Made by a program: the position numbers and the translations under genes. From positions 2,232,001 through 2,296,000 of the forward strand of contig JAOVFP010000017.1 in assembly GCA_025738555.1 (NCBI GenBank): a stretch of DNA of 64,000 nucleotides. The letters are read 5' to 3'. Below, piece after piece: positions 12,201 through 22,770 of the stretch. The stretch's first letter is position 1; each line of letters starts with the position of its first letter. This stretch comes from Cyathus striatus. Lineage: Eukaryota; Basidiomycota; Agaricomycetes; Agaricales; Nidulariaceae. A model generated the notes under the pieces. It worked only from the letters and a program-made list of their open reading frames with translations, made no database searches and was not told where the DNA came from.

Positions 12201-13177
12201 TCCCTAAGATGTTCTGGTACCATCTGTTCAAAGGTCTTCTTGACCTTTTCGGGTTCATGAGATAGCCGTTGCTAAATTGTCTGTTTTACTCTGATCGGAA
12301 TTCCATATTCTTCAAATAAGGGTTCCTTCATTTCAAAAGATGTGCCTAGTCCATGTTCCATAAAAATAGGGTCTTCGATTTCTGTCAAGAAAGCTCGTAA
12401 GTGAAAGCTTTCGATTGACATTTCTTCGGTGTCTTCTTCGAATTCATTTAGTTGCATCCAATATATTTCAATCGGATTCCAGTTGTCCTGTTTGGGTAAG
12501 TCCGGGATTTCAATCATCCTTTCATCGGGGATTCTTGTATCCTCGAGAGAATACCTGTAATCTTGAGGAAGCGTTTCCATCCACTTATTCTCCGATTCAT
12601 CGAGTATTTCTTCTATTGAAGCCGGTTGTCCTGTTTGTTTAATTTCCGTGGGTTGTTTTGCCTTGTTAAGTTCGATCTTCATTCGAGTTATTTTGATGGC
12701 TCGGGCGAGTGTTTGTCCTAGTCTAACTTCTTTATTGATATGGATCTGGTTAATTTGAAGTGTTCCTTTTTCCCAATCGATTTTAGGGTTGCTTCGTCGG
12801 AGAAAAGGATATCCCATAATGATTTCTTCTTTTCCAAGTCCGGAAAGATAAAATCGGGTTGGAATTTTGGCTGTTCCAATGTTGATTTGATCTTCAACGT
12901 AATGGGAAATATAACCTTTCTTGTTCATGGTGCCATCAGCATTTAGAACAGGAACTAGACTGTCAAGTTTCTTTGGAGTGAGATTTAATCTACTTGCCGT
13001 TGACCGACTCATGAAGTTTCCTCCTGCCCCTGAGTCGATTAGGGCAGGAACTGTTTCCGCTTTTGAAAATGAAACTGGTACTCGCATAGTATTTCGTTCT
13101 ACGTTAGCTACAATTACATTTGATATAACAAGTGGAGGTCCTACTGCAGATATTGTAGTCCTCCTTAGAAAAAACCC
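9245..13177 (-). pseudogene. pol: Ty3 pol polyprotein: protease, RT, RNase H, integrase, chromodomain (broken by stops)
   Basis: The frame opens at the slippery site 13177-13168 and runs to the TGA near 9245. Visible domains in order: protease ALIDSGAGGNF near 13040; RT with VYLDDILIF near 11620; RNase H with FVILVDASDYATGA near 11190; integrase zinc finger (HHDSLPGGHH ... CATC) near 10500; integrase core with SMDFITDLP, VISDRDPQF and a downstream E; and a chromodomain (EWEIEAIVGHR to KYRIRWKGY) at about 9450-9260. The frame is interrupted by TAG at 12274-12272 and 10450-10448 and TGA at 12106-12104, 11551-11549, 10918-10916, 10831-10829 and 9571-9569. The tail chromodomain places it among chromoviruses, which target heterochromatin. 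Confidence 0.92.
13168..13177 (-). promoter_or_regulatory. Predicted -1 ribosomal frameshift site at the gag-pol junction
   Basis: On the coding strand the sequence is GGGTTTTTTC, directly followed by the gag TAA. In the gag frame it reads ATG GGT TTT TTC TAA. It offers two overlapping X-XXY-YYZ heptamers (GGGUUUU and UUUUUUC). A one-base slip back opens a frame that runs without a stop through about 33 codons into the protease DSG motif. Confidence 0.7.
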
Positions 13178-13997
13178 ATGTCTTCGACTTCTTTGAAGGC
13201 TTTTGTCTTTTCGTCGCCTTCATCCATGTTTGCAAAGATAGCTTGGATGTATTTGCTAGCATCCGATCCTTTCGTAAATTTTGGGGGTTGATTCAAATTT
13301 TGATATCCCCTATTCTGGTTAGTGTTTGAGCTGGAGCTCTGGTTTCTGTTGGAATTTCCCTGGTTTTTCCCTGGGCAGTCTTTGGACATATGTCCTTTGT
13401 TTCAGCATCGGAAGCATCGTCCTTCTTTCATTAGCTGTGTTCTTTCTTCTACTGTAAGTCGATTGATGTCGACTTCCATCTTGTCTACGTCCATGGCGAA
13501 TGGATCGCGTTGTTGCCGTTGTTGGGGTCGAGAAAGGATAGATCTTCTTCCTTCCCTGTTCTGGTCGTAATGTACCCCTTCTCGGTAGTTTCGATCGAAT
13601 CGTCATGCGTCTGTTTTCCATTCATCTAAGGTGGTGGGGACTTCTTTTTGTCCATAGACTTGTCTTCAGAGTGGTTTGTTCAGACCTTGTTTGAAATAGT
13701 CTGTCAGGGTGTGATCGTCGTTTTGTTCGGAGAGTTCCTTGAGGATGTCGAACTCTGTGATGTATTCGTCGGCGGATCGTTTTCCTTGTTCCAATTTTTG
13801 GAGTTTAAACCATGCTTCGTCTTTGGCATCTACTGGGTCGAAATTTTCCAAAAAAGATTTCTTGAAATTTAACCAGCTTTCGATTCGTGGGGTTCCTGCA
13901 TCATTATTGAAGTATTGGTTATACTTCATTTGTTTCCATGCTCCTGCTGTTCCTCCTTCAATGTAGGAGAGTGCGAATGACACTCTAGCCTTGTCGG

Positions 13998-15312
13998 TGT
14001 CAGGCATGATTTTTGATTATATATAATGCATGCAAATGCACTGTATACCACAATTAAAGAAATTGCACAGTAATGTCACATGACTGAATAGCTCACACAA
14101 TCACATGATACAACACACTAATAATCAAATATACCCAATACTATACATGAACAAATCAATACCTTACATGAACAAACAACTCTAAATTACCATTAAACAT
14201 AATACACATATCAATAAATAATCACTTGCACAAACAATGCACAAACAAAGGATAACACATTGCTTGAAGACAATGAGAAAACTATTTATATACAATTCCA
14301 TTGTTTTCACTCCTATTGTTCATCACAAATGAACTACATTGTACTATTCATCCATTATCTGAAGACAATGAGAAAACTATTTATATACAACTCCATTGTT
14401 ATCAATCCTATTGTTCATAATAAATGAACTACATTGTACTCTTTACCCATTGTCCAAAGACAATGTGAAACTATTTATATATGACTCCATTGTTTTTCAC
14501 TGCCATTGTTCACACAATGGCAGATAGGTATCTATTGTTCACTGCTCCATTGTTATAAAAATGGATTCCTATTGTTCTTGCCCAGAACAATGTAGCTCTT
14601 TATTTAGAACAATGTAATTCATTACACATTGTTCTGATATATGCTATTGTTCTCTGCTGACTAACCCTCAAATACCATTGTCCTGTACAGCCTCAGATCT
14701 AAAATCTACACTTGCACATTACTTGTTTTGGAGAACAATGTAGATTGGTAGAGTGGGAATTGGATTACTAAGCAGGTTGGGAAAAGGTATATAAGGAGGG
14801 CAGTTTGGCAGTAGATAGATAGCTACCCACCCCCAGTAGTCTCACCCAATTGTCATTAGTCATTAGTTATTAGTACAGTTTTATCAGCACAGCCAGTACA
14901 GTCAGTATCAGTAACAGTCACAGAAATCGAAGCAGTCACAGTCACAGTCACAGATAAAGTATCAGTCACAGTCACAGTATCAGTCAGAGTAACAGTAACA
15001 GAATAAGAAGCAGATCATAGGTCAAGTTCTAAGCAAGTTGAACATTGATCTATTCAATATACACATTATAAATAGCATTAGGTCTATAGTGTGTACTATA
15101 CCCCTTTCATTATACTTGACATTATATACAGCCTTTGCTGTACATTATCCTTCATACCAAGTTTCATACAATTCATACAGCTTTTGCTGTACAAGATCAC
15201 CTATTAAATTTCCAAGAATATCCTCGCTAAATATTTCCTGACACTCAGGTGTTGTAACACGAACAAAGTCGATTCCTGTTAGCACCTTAGATTAACTTAA
15301 TCTTAAACGACA
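13998..15312 (+). mobile_element. Solo LTR of a different LTR retrotransposon, nested in the Ty3 gag
   Basis: The 1315-bp insert begins TGTCAGG and ends AACGACA (TGTC...GACA ends) and is flanked by a 4-bp duplication TCGG at 13994-13997 and 15313-15316. Excision restores the gag frame exactly. It has no coding capacity. It contains a TATATAAGGAGG core promoter near 14788, three 95-bp repeats and a run of CAGTCACAG-like repeats at about 14890-15000. This fits a long LTR left after LTR-LTR recombination. The parent element is not in the window. Confidence 0.85.
14266..14545 (+). repeat. 95-bp tandem repeats in the solo LTR, rich in ACAATG/CATTGT
   Basis: Units start at 14266, 14361 and 14456, each with (A/G)AAGACAATG followed by ACTATTTATATA and CCATTGTT. 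The third unit is degenerate. The spacing is exactly 95 bases twice. Confidence 0.8.
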
Positions 15313-16139
15313 TCGGTCTTGTATACTCCATCGTTGATGTAGAGATAGAGTTTGATGCTTCTAATCCAATCTTTGGATTTTCGTTTGTCGCCGTTAAACT
15401 TAAATGGTGGATTAAGTTTAAGTTCTTTCGTGTTTTCTGCGTCATTGGAGTTCGTGTTTTGTCCAAAGTTTCCCGAGGGATTCCCAGGGTTTCCTCCTCC
15501 TCCTCTGCCGGATCCACTAGGGAATCCAGGTGGTGGTCCGCTAAATCCTCCTGGGGGGCCACTTGGTCCTTCTCCAGAGTCTGAGTTTGATCGTTTCTTT
15601 CCTTCAATTCTGGCTGCCTTCATGGCTTCCAGAAGTTCTTCTTCGGCAATGTTTATGGGTGCGTATACATCAGTTCTGGTTTGATCTTCCATGACAATAG
15701 TAGCCATTTTTTCTGATGCTGTTTCGTAGTTTTCGGTTTCGGTGTTTCCACTACTTGGTGTTTGTTTCGGTGAGGCTAATATTTGCCTGAATAATTCTTG
15801 TGCTGCAGGTGATATAACTTGTTCGGTTAAGGCAGAGTTCGTTTGCGTCGGTGTCAGTTCTTCTGATATGATGGTAAGAGGTGTAATCGATGGTAAGGGT
15901 ACTATTGGTCGATTCAATAGTGTTGGTCGTCTTTGAATGTCGGTAATTCTTCGTCTGGTTGGTCGTTCGGTGATGTTTGCAAACGGGAATAGGCTTTCTC
16001 CTTCTGGTGGTGATACAACAGTTTGTTGTTCCCTATGTTCTTCTTCTTCGGAGTCAGAGTTATGCCCTGTGGGGGCTTTCCACTGTCCGTAAGACGTCGT
16101 GTGTTTCGATGTGCTGCACTGGATAGTGCAAGCGTTTGG

Positions 16140-16152
16140 CAAGCTTCAGCTT
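16140..16152 (-). other. Primer-binding site for self-priming of the Ty3 element
   Basis: Starting one base inside the 5' LTR boundary, the minus strand reads AAGCTGAAGCTTG. This is the exact reverse complement of the minus-strand block at 16340-16328 in the LTR, where transcription should begin. No tRNA-like TGG primer site is present. The layout is that of the Tf1-type self-primed retrotransposons. Confidence 0.7.
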
Positions 16153-16153
16153 T

Positions 16154-16682
16154 TGTTACGATTGTCAATATTCCGAAGAATATAATCGTACAAGTCAAAA
16201 GTCACGTGACTTAACTGATCCGAAGAACAAGTTAAATCAGTTTCGAAGTAGTTCTCATTACAAGACCAGAAGCTTAAGTTGAAAACTTAAGTATTCGAAG
16301 TCGAGTAAGAATCAAGTAGTATTCTTTAAGCTGAAGCTTGAGCTCTACAGCCCAAGTCTCTACCGTTTAAATACAAACTAGTTCGTACTAATAATAGATA
16401 AAGTATGAGTCAAAGAAAGTATGTAAATGACTGCGCATTAATAAGGCACAGTATAGAAGTGTGAAAAATAAGTAAGTATAGTACAATGACTTGAAGAGAG
16501 TCATAAAGAAGTAGAGTATGAGAAAAGTAAGTATAAATAAGTAATGACTTACACATAGTCATTGTGAGTCAGAAGTATAAATAAAACTGTGTAAAAGTAA
16601 AGATGTTTGGTATCGATGGTCATACCAAACATGTCAAAGTAAACCAATTGTAAACAAAGTAAAATAAAGAAAAATCGTAACA
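16154..16682 (-). repeat. Ty3 LTR, 5' copy (promoter copy)
   Basis: This 529-bp copy is followed outside by GCAAA (16683-16687), the target duplication. It drives the element on the minus strand. See the separate entries for its TATA box and the self-priming pair. Confidence 0.93.
16366..16373 (-). promoter_or_regulatory. TATA-like box of the Ty3 5' LTR
   Basis: TATTTAAA on the minus strand lies 33 bases upstream of 16340. That base is where the 13-base block complementary to the primer site begins, so the predicted transcript would start at the self-priming sequence. Confidence 0.6.
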
Positions 16683-16687
16683 GCAAA

Positions 16688-18670
16688 GGCAATGGTACAG
16701 GTGTTTATTTTTCATTTAAATTCGAGTGCTATGATGAAGGTGAGCTTGAGGTGAGTGGTGTGGTGTGGGGAGAAGTAGGAGGTGCATGTACAGAACACAT
16801 ACCATACATGTGTGTTGCATGTGTGGGCTTTTCCCCCCTAAGATTATCCTTCAAGTGTGTTCCTTGTAGAGTTGCTTCAACTGCATTGTAAAGCCTTTAA
16901 ATTCTGTGAGTGCTGTAATAACAGGCCAAAGTCAACGATGAAGAGCAATCGCTCGTGGACTTGTGAAGTAGCTCTATCATCAGTTAAGCCCCGATGCATA
17001 TCTCATAAAGCGTTACGAGACATACAATATAATGAAACATACTACAAAAAATACTGATAGTGATGATGCACATTAAAAAATACTTACAAAGGAACTCTTG
17101 TCTTCATTGTCTTTGACAATGCAGTGGGAGAGGGTTGGGAGAAAGTGGCTCTGAGCAGTTAGGATATGGGAATGACCGATATTTCGAACTCGTTTAAACT
17201 CCAGTTGATGGGAGGTGTTCGCTCTGCAAAATTTGGTTTTTCATCACCCTACATAACCCTACTACCTTAAAAGGTAGTGGGAATTTTGGTGTAGCGTTCC
17301 TTACACTTTGTCATGGTTGCCTGCAAATGTTCCTCCCTCTCTCATGTACAATATATGGTATTATTTCTCAACACACACACTTATTAGTTCCTGTATATAT
17401 TCCGGAGAAAATATTAGGTGTAATAGTGAAGAAAGAAGCAGTGTATGATGAGTTCTGGATTGAGCCCTGTACAATACTGCTATAGTGGGCTGTTACATTA
17501 TTACCCTGCACGTTTCTCAATAATTTCATGATATTTCAACTTTTTGACTCTACATAGAACCATATTATGAGCACTTAGATGGCTTTGATGTCCCAGCAAG
17601 GTACCACAGTGGGGGGCCAAGGTAGGACAGTCGTAAGGAACAATATACTAAAATGCAAACAAGTTTTACCAGACTGTCTATCGATGAGATACTAGGACCC
17701 TTGATAATCCCGCCAAAGGTTTGATACCAAAATCACTATTTTGGGGGGGTTATAGGGGGAAAAAAATTGTCTAAAATTTCTTCAATTCTAGGGGGATAGT
17801 GTATCTAAGCTAATAGTACTAGCATTCATAAGGGGACATAGTATCAAACCTCAAAAAAAAGGTCTATTATATTATATTATAGGTTGTCCACAGTATTAGC
17901 ATTTGTGCGCCTCTGGTGTGTCATAAGACATTTCACTGCACTCAAAGCAAGATTAGTTTGCTCTGAGATTCCTATATATGTTTGAGTAAAAAAGTGGTGC
18001 GCATTTCCATAATAGAATTGTTTTGAGGAACATCCTGGATTGAATTACCTAAAATTTCACAGAGAAAGGCAGCACCTGGAATATGAACAAATTGCAGTAA
18101 ACCCAGCTGACCAGCAGGGCCAAGTACTCCATGAAAATGGTGATGACCAGGTCGCAGTTGTCGCCAAACTTGCATTCCGATGTAGGAAATAGCACCAATA
18201 TTGTTGGATGAGGAAATCCAGTTGTGCTTCAGTATGATATAGAAGAAGCTCAAAGGATGAATGTAGCTAGTCTGCATATGGCAATGGAATCAATAAGGAG
18301 GATGGTGAACACTCAGGTAATACTGCAAATGCAAGCCTGCAGCTGAAGCTGGTGCTGGACAAAACATTAAATGGCTTCGAGAAGAATTTTCATTGCTATC
18401 TCCATCAGAACTCTTTGCAACAGCCCAAGTTAGCATTGTGGCGCCATTGAGCAGTCAATCATATGGAGTGGTGATTACAAACAACCAGCTATTGCTTGGG
18501 AGAGGTGTGTAGATTTTTACTGTTCATCATGCAATTGCAATAATTAAGTCATGGCACAGATATTACGATGTATGAGAAAGGAGCTGGAAAAGGAGGATGC
18601 AGACATGAAGGACAGGAATGGAATGATTAAACAAACATATTGTATCATACATTTACACAATAATATACAA
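16688..18670. other. Non-coding stretch between the Ty3 element and the second CCHC gene
   Basis: No gene is recognisable. It holds a small inverted repeat (17717-17851) and short frames without a domain. A minus-strand frame at 17972-18277 has no recognisable family. Confidence 0.5.
17717..17851. repeat. Small inverted repeat, MITE-like
   Basis: Eleven-base perfect arms AGGTTTGATAC (17717-17727) and GTATCAAACCT (17841-17851) bound 113 bases with G-runs. No target duplication was recognised. Confidence 0.4.
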
Positions 18671-20301
18671 TCACAACTTTCTCCCACTCCTCGTCTGCGC
18701 CCTACACCAACTCCCTTCATACTCCCACACAGGACACAACCCAGCAGGATGATCAAGTGCCTTACACCGATTACATCTAAACACCATAGTATCCCTCATA
18801 GCCTCCGCAATCAACGTCGGCCCGATATACTTCAACTTCCTCAACTCCTTCACAATCACCCCCCAATGCTTCTTCACATCACACATAACAGGATGCATGT
18901 AAATCCTCCAAAGCACCATTGGAAACCCATCCAAAACAACCTGTATCACACTCGCTCGCACACTGTTCACAATATACTCAAACCTCTCCTCTTTTGAGGT
19001 TATTTTCAAAAGACGCAAGTCAGTGGAGTCATTTTCGATGAACACACGAAAATCCAGAATCATGCATAAGCGCGCTTGTACGCTCTTGATAATTTGCGCT
19101 TTGTGTGTCGGGGAATCTTCCACCCCTGGAGCACAGAGATACATAATGAAACTAGATGGATGCAAGTTCTTCGGAAAGATACACAACCACCCATCTGGTG
19201 TATCAATATACCTCCTCTCCACCAACCCCTTCACCACTTCCTCACTATCACACATGACCAGAATTGGATGGGGAGCTTTGAATGATACGGTTTTGGGAAC
19301 CTGCGTCGATGCTGGAATCGCGACGAATTCGATGCGGAAGTGTGTGGGCCTGTTGGAGTTGGTTGCTGTGTCGTCGCCTATCATTGCCCAGAAGTGCGGT
19401 TTGTGCAAGTGAGGTGTCCATACAGTGAATGAGATGGGGTCGATGTATTCGAACATTGTGTGTTTGTCCATGCCGTTAATTGGTGGTGGGATTTTGGGGT
19501 GAGTGTGGAGAGGGGAGGGGGAGGGAGAGGGGGGTTTTGTGTAGGTTGTGCTGGGGATGATGATTGGCGCTGGTTTTGGTTTTGGTTTGGGGCGGGAGGG
19601 AGAGGGGGGGCTTGTTTGTGTGGTGCTGGGTGGCATTGGCATTGGTTTAAGTTTTGGTTTGGGGCAGGAGGGCGAGGGGGTACTTGTGTGCGTGGTGCTG
19701 GGGATAATGATTGGCTTTGGTTCTGGTTTTGGTTTTAGTTTGGGGTGTGGAGTGGAGGCGCTGGCGCTAGCATAGGAGGCGGAGGCAGCGGTACATGAAC
19801 AAGGTCTAACAGGCGAAATGAGATCTATCACTCTAAAAACATGTTAGCATCATTCGAATTCAAACCAGCTTTGCAAAGCAGCTCTTACTCGCATTTCACA
19901 GGTGTCTCAACTATCATTCGTTTAACTGGCATTGGAGATACTTCGAGGTGACTGCTGCTCCGTTTTATGCCTCTGGAGACATTAGGGTTCGTAAGTTTGG
20001 TATTTTCATGCGATGTGCAAGTGGTGCTATTGTATGCTTCGCCAGCAGAGCTCGTGCGTCTGGTGGTATCGCTTGCAGAGCCCGCTCTCGCCTCGTTAGG
20101 TGGAGGAGAGACAGCGCTCAAAAAGAGATTGGGAAGAATATCCACACGCGCAGAAGCTAACAAAGGACTGGTAACAGTAACCACGATATTGCCATTTGCA
20201 TCGGTGGTCATAGTCGTGATTGAACCAGCGGTATTGGGGATAGTGTACGATGTCTGGCGGACTGCATGTGGAGATATCGATTCACCGGTGCCGGCGAGCA
20301 T
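18671..20301 (-). CDS. Orphan zinc-knuckle (CCHC) protein (copy 2)
   Basis: Two exons, 20301-19889 and 19832-18671, give 524 residues with the same GA|A phase-2 intron as copy 1. The domain order is the same: Thr/Ser-rich N-terminus, a Pro/Lys-rich linker with three repeats of about 26 residues, the conserved 300-residue domain and a C-x2-C-x4-H-x4-C knuckle at about 491-504. In copy 1 translation starts eight codons further upstream; here that codon is ATA, so the start moves to the next ATG at 20301. The conserved domain is about 13 residues shorter than in copy 1 (loss around 19315-19320). It appears intact. Function is unknown. Confidence 0.7.
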
Positions 20302-21157
20302 TGGTGTGGGGGGGAGTCGTGATATTGCGTGTTTGGAATCAGAGAGTGGGGGAACGGAGAGTAAGAGGGGAGAAGGGCGTGTTCATCGTGTTTTTATGTG
20401 TTTTTGAGTGTTTTTGAAGTGGGTGGGCTTAAACTTTAGGGAGGACAAAGGAATTGAACTTGGATGGGTGGCTGTTTTTGCTCTGAAACGTTTTTGGACG
20501 TAGGTAAACCGAACACGTTGGGGTCGTTGGAGTGCTTTGTTGAGGTTCGTGTATAATAAATAAGTAATTCGCTGTTGGAGATGTTTTTCTGTGTTGTGAG
20601 CAGCAAGGCAAACTCTTGTACGACTCGAAGAGGATTAAATTTATAGTGGTGACGTATACAGTTTGAACCGGCGACCATCAAGCAATATGTCACAATAACA
20701 AGGTGGCGGACAATCCTCCCCAATTCCTTCCTCACTACTATTATATTGTCGCTATCAATTAGGTATGACGAACGTGTATGGCCAACAGCTTTCCAGTCGT
20801 GACCAATTGTTCATGGTCATTTCCACGCTAACATACTGTATGGTCATGATGCAGCGCGGAACTCTATTGAATTATTCATCCGGTCTCCATATGACCATGA
20901 AGATCCAGCCTTCTTCAACTTTTACAGTCAAAATACTAGCGCGCAATTTAATACGTTACTAAGTGGTCATCTTACTGTAAGTACCTGGCTTACATATCGC
21001 ATTCAAACCTTATTATATGATGTAGGCATCACTGTAACGCCTGGTCGAGGGCCCTTCAAGCTTTTACGTCCAACCACAATCTATTTATTTCTGAAACAAG
21101 CCTGACTATATAAGTCTGGAGCATTTCACATACTTTCGATGCCGTTTATTCGTGCTA
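20302..21157. other. Intergenic region between CCHC copy 2 and the DUF6533-like gene
   Basis: Bases up to about 20640 match the CCHC copy 1 promoter (5159-5480 and 5755-5790). Bases about 21040-21157 match, inverted, bases 133-240 at the left window edge, including a TATATAAG motif near 21105. No gene is seen between these blocks. Confidence 0.5.
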
Positions 21158-22770
21158 ATGGCTAGCAGCCTCGAACTTTCTCAGGTACTGCAGTATAGGA
21201 AGGGCGTTGGGTATTCTTACGGTACGTCGTTTGCAACACTGAGATTCATACACGACCATATTCATTTCTCGATTTTATAGTGATATGCCTAACATCGCTT
21301 GGATACGATATTATATTAAATTTTCCTGATGAAATAGACTGCATTTGGATGTACGCATCCACATTTCATCCTGCTCGATGATGAACCAATAATATAACTA
21401 CTAATTTCAGAGGAATGGATTGGTATAGTATACCGAAGTATCTTTATCTATTATCCAGGTATCAAGGATTTCTTTTTTCATTGTGAGTACCCTGTCATTT
21501 TCACAAACTTCGTAAGTACGTTCAAAACGTTTTGCAGGATCAGAATCAACGGTAAGCGCCTTTCAGCTATTCTGCTATCAGCTGAGGGCTTAAGATTCAA
21601 AATGCAGCCGCTGGCCCAAATCCTTACGCAACAGACCAGGTAAGCGGGGCCGCAATTGTATTTAGTATCGACATTTATCTTCGACATTTTTAAGCTGTGA
21701 GTACATACAGTATAGGTGATATTGGTGAACTCATAACCCAAGTCATTAGTTGCAGATCTATTCTAGGATGGTACACGGATTTGTAAGCTTTACCACTGGT
21801 ATATCCATACTTTTTTCAAATAACTAATAGATCCCTAGCGGAGTTCCACTAATGACGGCAGTGGTCAGCGTGATATTTATGTTGCGTGTAAGTGCTTTAT
21901 ATGGGCACTCGAGATTCGGTGAGCTTCTTCCACTGTTTACATCATGTTGGTGAAAATAATGTTATGTATTGTTTAAAGTGATCGTATTCCTGTTTGCACT
22001 TTGGATAAGTAAGTCAAAAATCACATTCTAAAGACAACTCGCTTACTACTCTCGACTTCTACAGTACAGACCTCGGTATACCTTTCATTTATACTCCACT
22101 ATCAATAGCTTATGTTGACTTTGAGTAGGCTGGTTTCGGACTAATGACATACATACTACTAAAGGCGAATCCTTATCTTATCACAGTCCCTTTGGCTGGT
22201 TGCGCAATACAACTTCCTCCTAGTATATCTTCCCAACGTCGGGCTATGGCAATATTTTGGTAGACTATCCCCCCTCTCCTTCATCATGTTATTTCTAATT
22301 GTCTCTTTTCACCAGGGGACCATGTTTATCTATCAGCCGTAAGTTTTTATAATGAAACGAAGGTTGTTTCTAACCACCAGTTGTTCTCCTAGTGATATTG
22401 TTTCTTATGACATCGGCAACATGTTGGCGGGTTTCAAATATGAACGAGAAGTCGAGGCACCCCTGCAGATGGAAAAAAGTGAAACCTTATCCGCTGCACT
22501 CACTGATTTTAACAGATGGGACAATTTTCTTCTTTTTAATATTCAGTATGTGTGCAGGATTGAATCGTCCGTAGATAACGCACTTAGTACCGATAACTTC
22601 ATTTGAAGTAGTGGACCTAATTATGACAATTCAAGATTGTTCCGATACGCCGCTAACGACGAGTGGTGAACAATTACTACCGTTCGTCAAATTTATTTTT
22701 TTGAACATTTGGCGTACCTGATGTATAAATACAGATGGATCATCGCAACTCGTTCTATAGCGGTAAGCTT
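21158..22770 (+). CDS. Candidate DUF6533-type multi-pass membrane protein (exon model incomplete)
   Basis: The first exon is 21158-21221. The second (from about 21283) encodes LGYDIILNFPDEIDCIW and is followed after an intron by GMDWYSIPKYLYLLSRY. This is the conserved core of the DUF6533 (PF20151) family of basidiomycete membrane proteins, which has a YDxLLTxxDEVxxIW pattern. Later exon-sized blocks encode VSVIFMLRVSALYGHSRF (about 21867-21918), a hydrophobic VIVFLFALWI (about 21981) and LTDGTIFFFLIFSM (about 22510), as expected for later helices. At least eight short introns are needed and I could not fix all junctions, so minor decay cannot be excluded. The end is approximate. Function of the family is unknown. 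Confidence 0.5.

Larger units (their letters stand above)
13165..16142 (-). pseudogene. gag: Ty3 gag, split by a solo LTR and broken by stops
   Basis: The N-terminal part (16142-15313) is rich in Pro, Gly and Ser and ends in KLNPPFKFNGDKRK and YINDGVYKTD. The capsid part resumes at 13997 with KARVSFALSYIEGG and AWK. Removing the 1315-bp insert plus one 4-bp duplication restores the frame exactly (YKTDKARVSF). The zinc knuckle CFRC-xNKGHMSKDC near 13415-13380 carries a TGA (13404-13402) directly after its second cysteine. Other TGA codons lie at 13668-13666 and 13605-13603. The first in-frame ATG is at 15707, far downstream, so the true start is unclear. Gag ends at TAA 13167-13165, just after the frameshift site. 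Confidence 0.85.
7386..16682 (-). mobile_element. Ty3-type chromovirus LTR retrotransposon, complete but decayed, with a nested solo LTR
   Basis: Two 529-bp LTRs starting TGTTACG and ending CGTAACA bound the element, flanked by a 5-bp target duplication GCAAA at 7381-7385 and 16683-16687. Reading on the minus strand: 5' LTR, a primer site complementary to the LTR, gag with a zinc knuckle, a gag-pol frameshift site, protease (DSGAGG), reverse transcriptase (YLDD), RNase H, integrase (H2C2 zinc finger and D,D,E core), a chromodomain, a third ORF with zinc knuckles, a polypurine tract and the 3' LTR. The LTRs differ at only five of 529 positions, so the insertion is recent. At least 13 in-frame stops disable the proteins. 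A 1315-bp solo LTR sits inside gag; without it the element would be about 8.0 kb. Confidence 0.93.

Noticed and set aside
14008..15302. A giant intron in gag as explanation for the split capsid
   Set aside because: The segment has TGTC...GACA ends, a TCGG duplication and its own core promoter. A solo LTR fits and exactly restores the frame.
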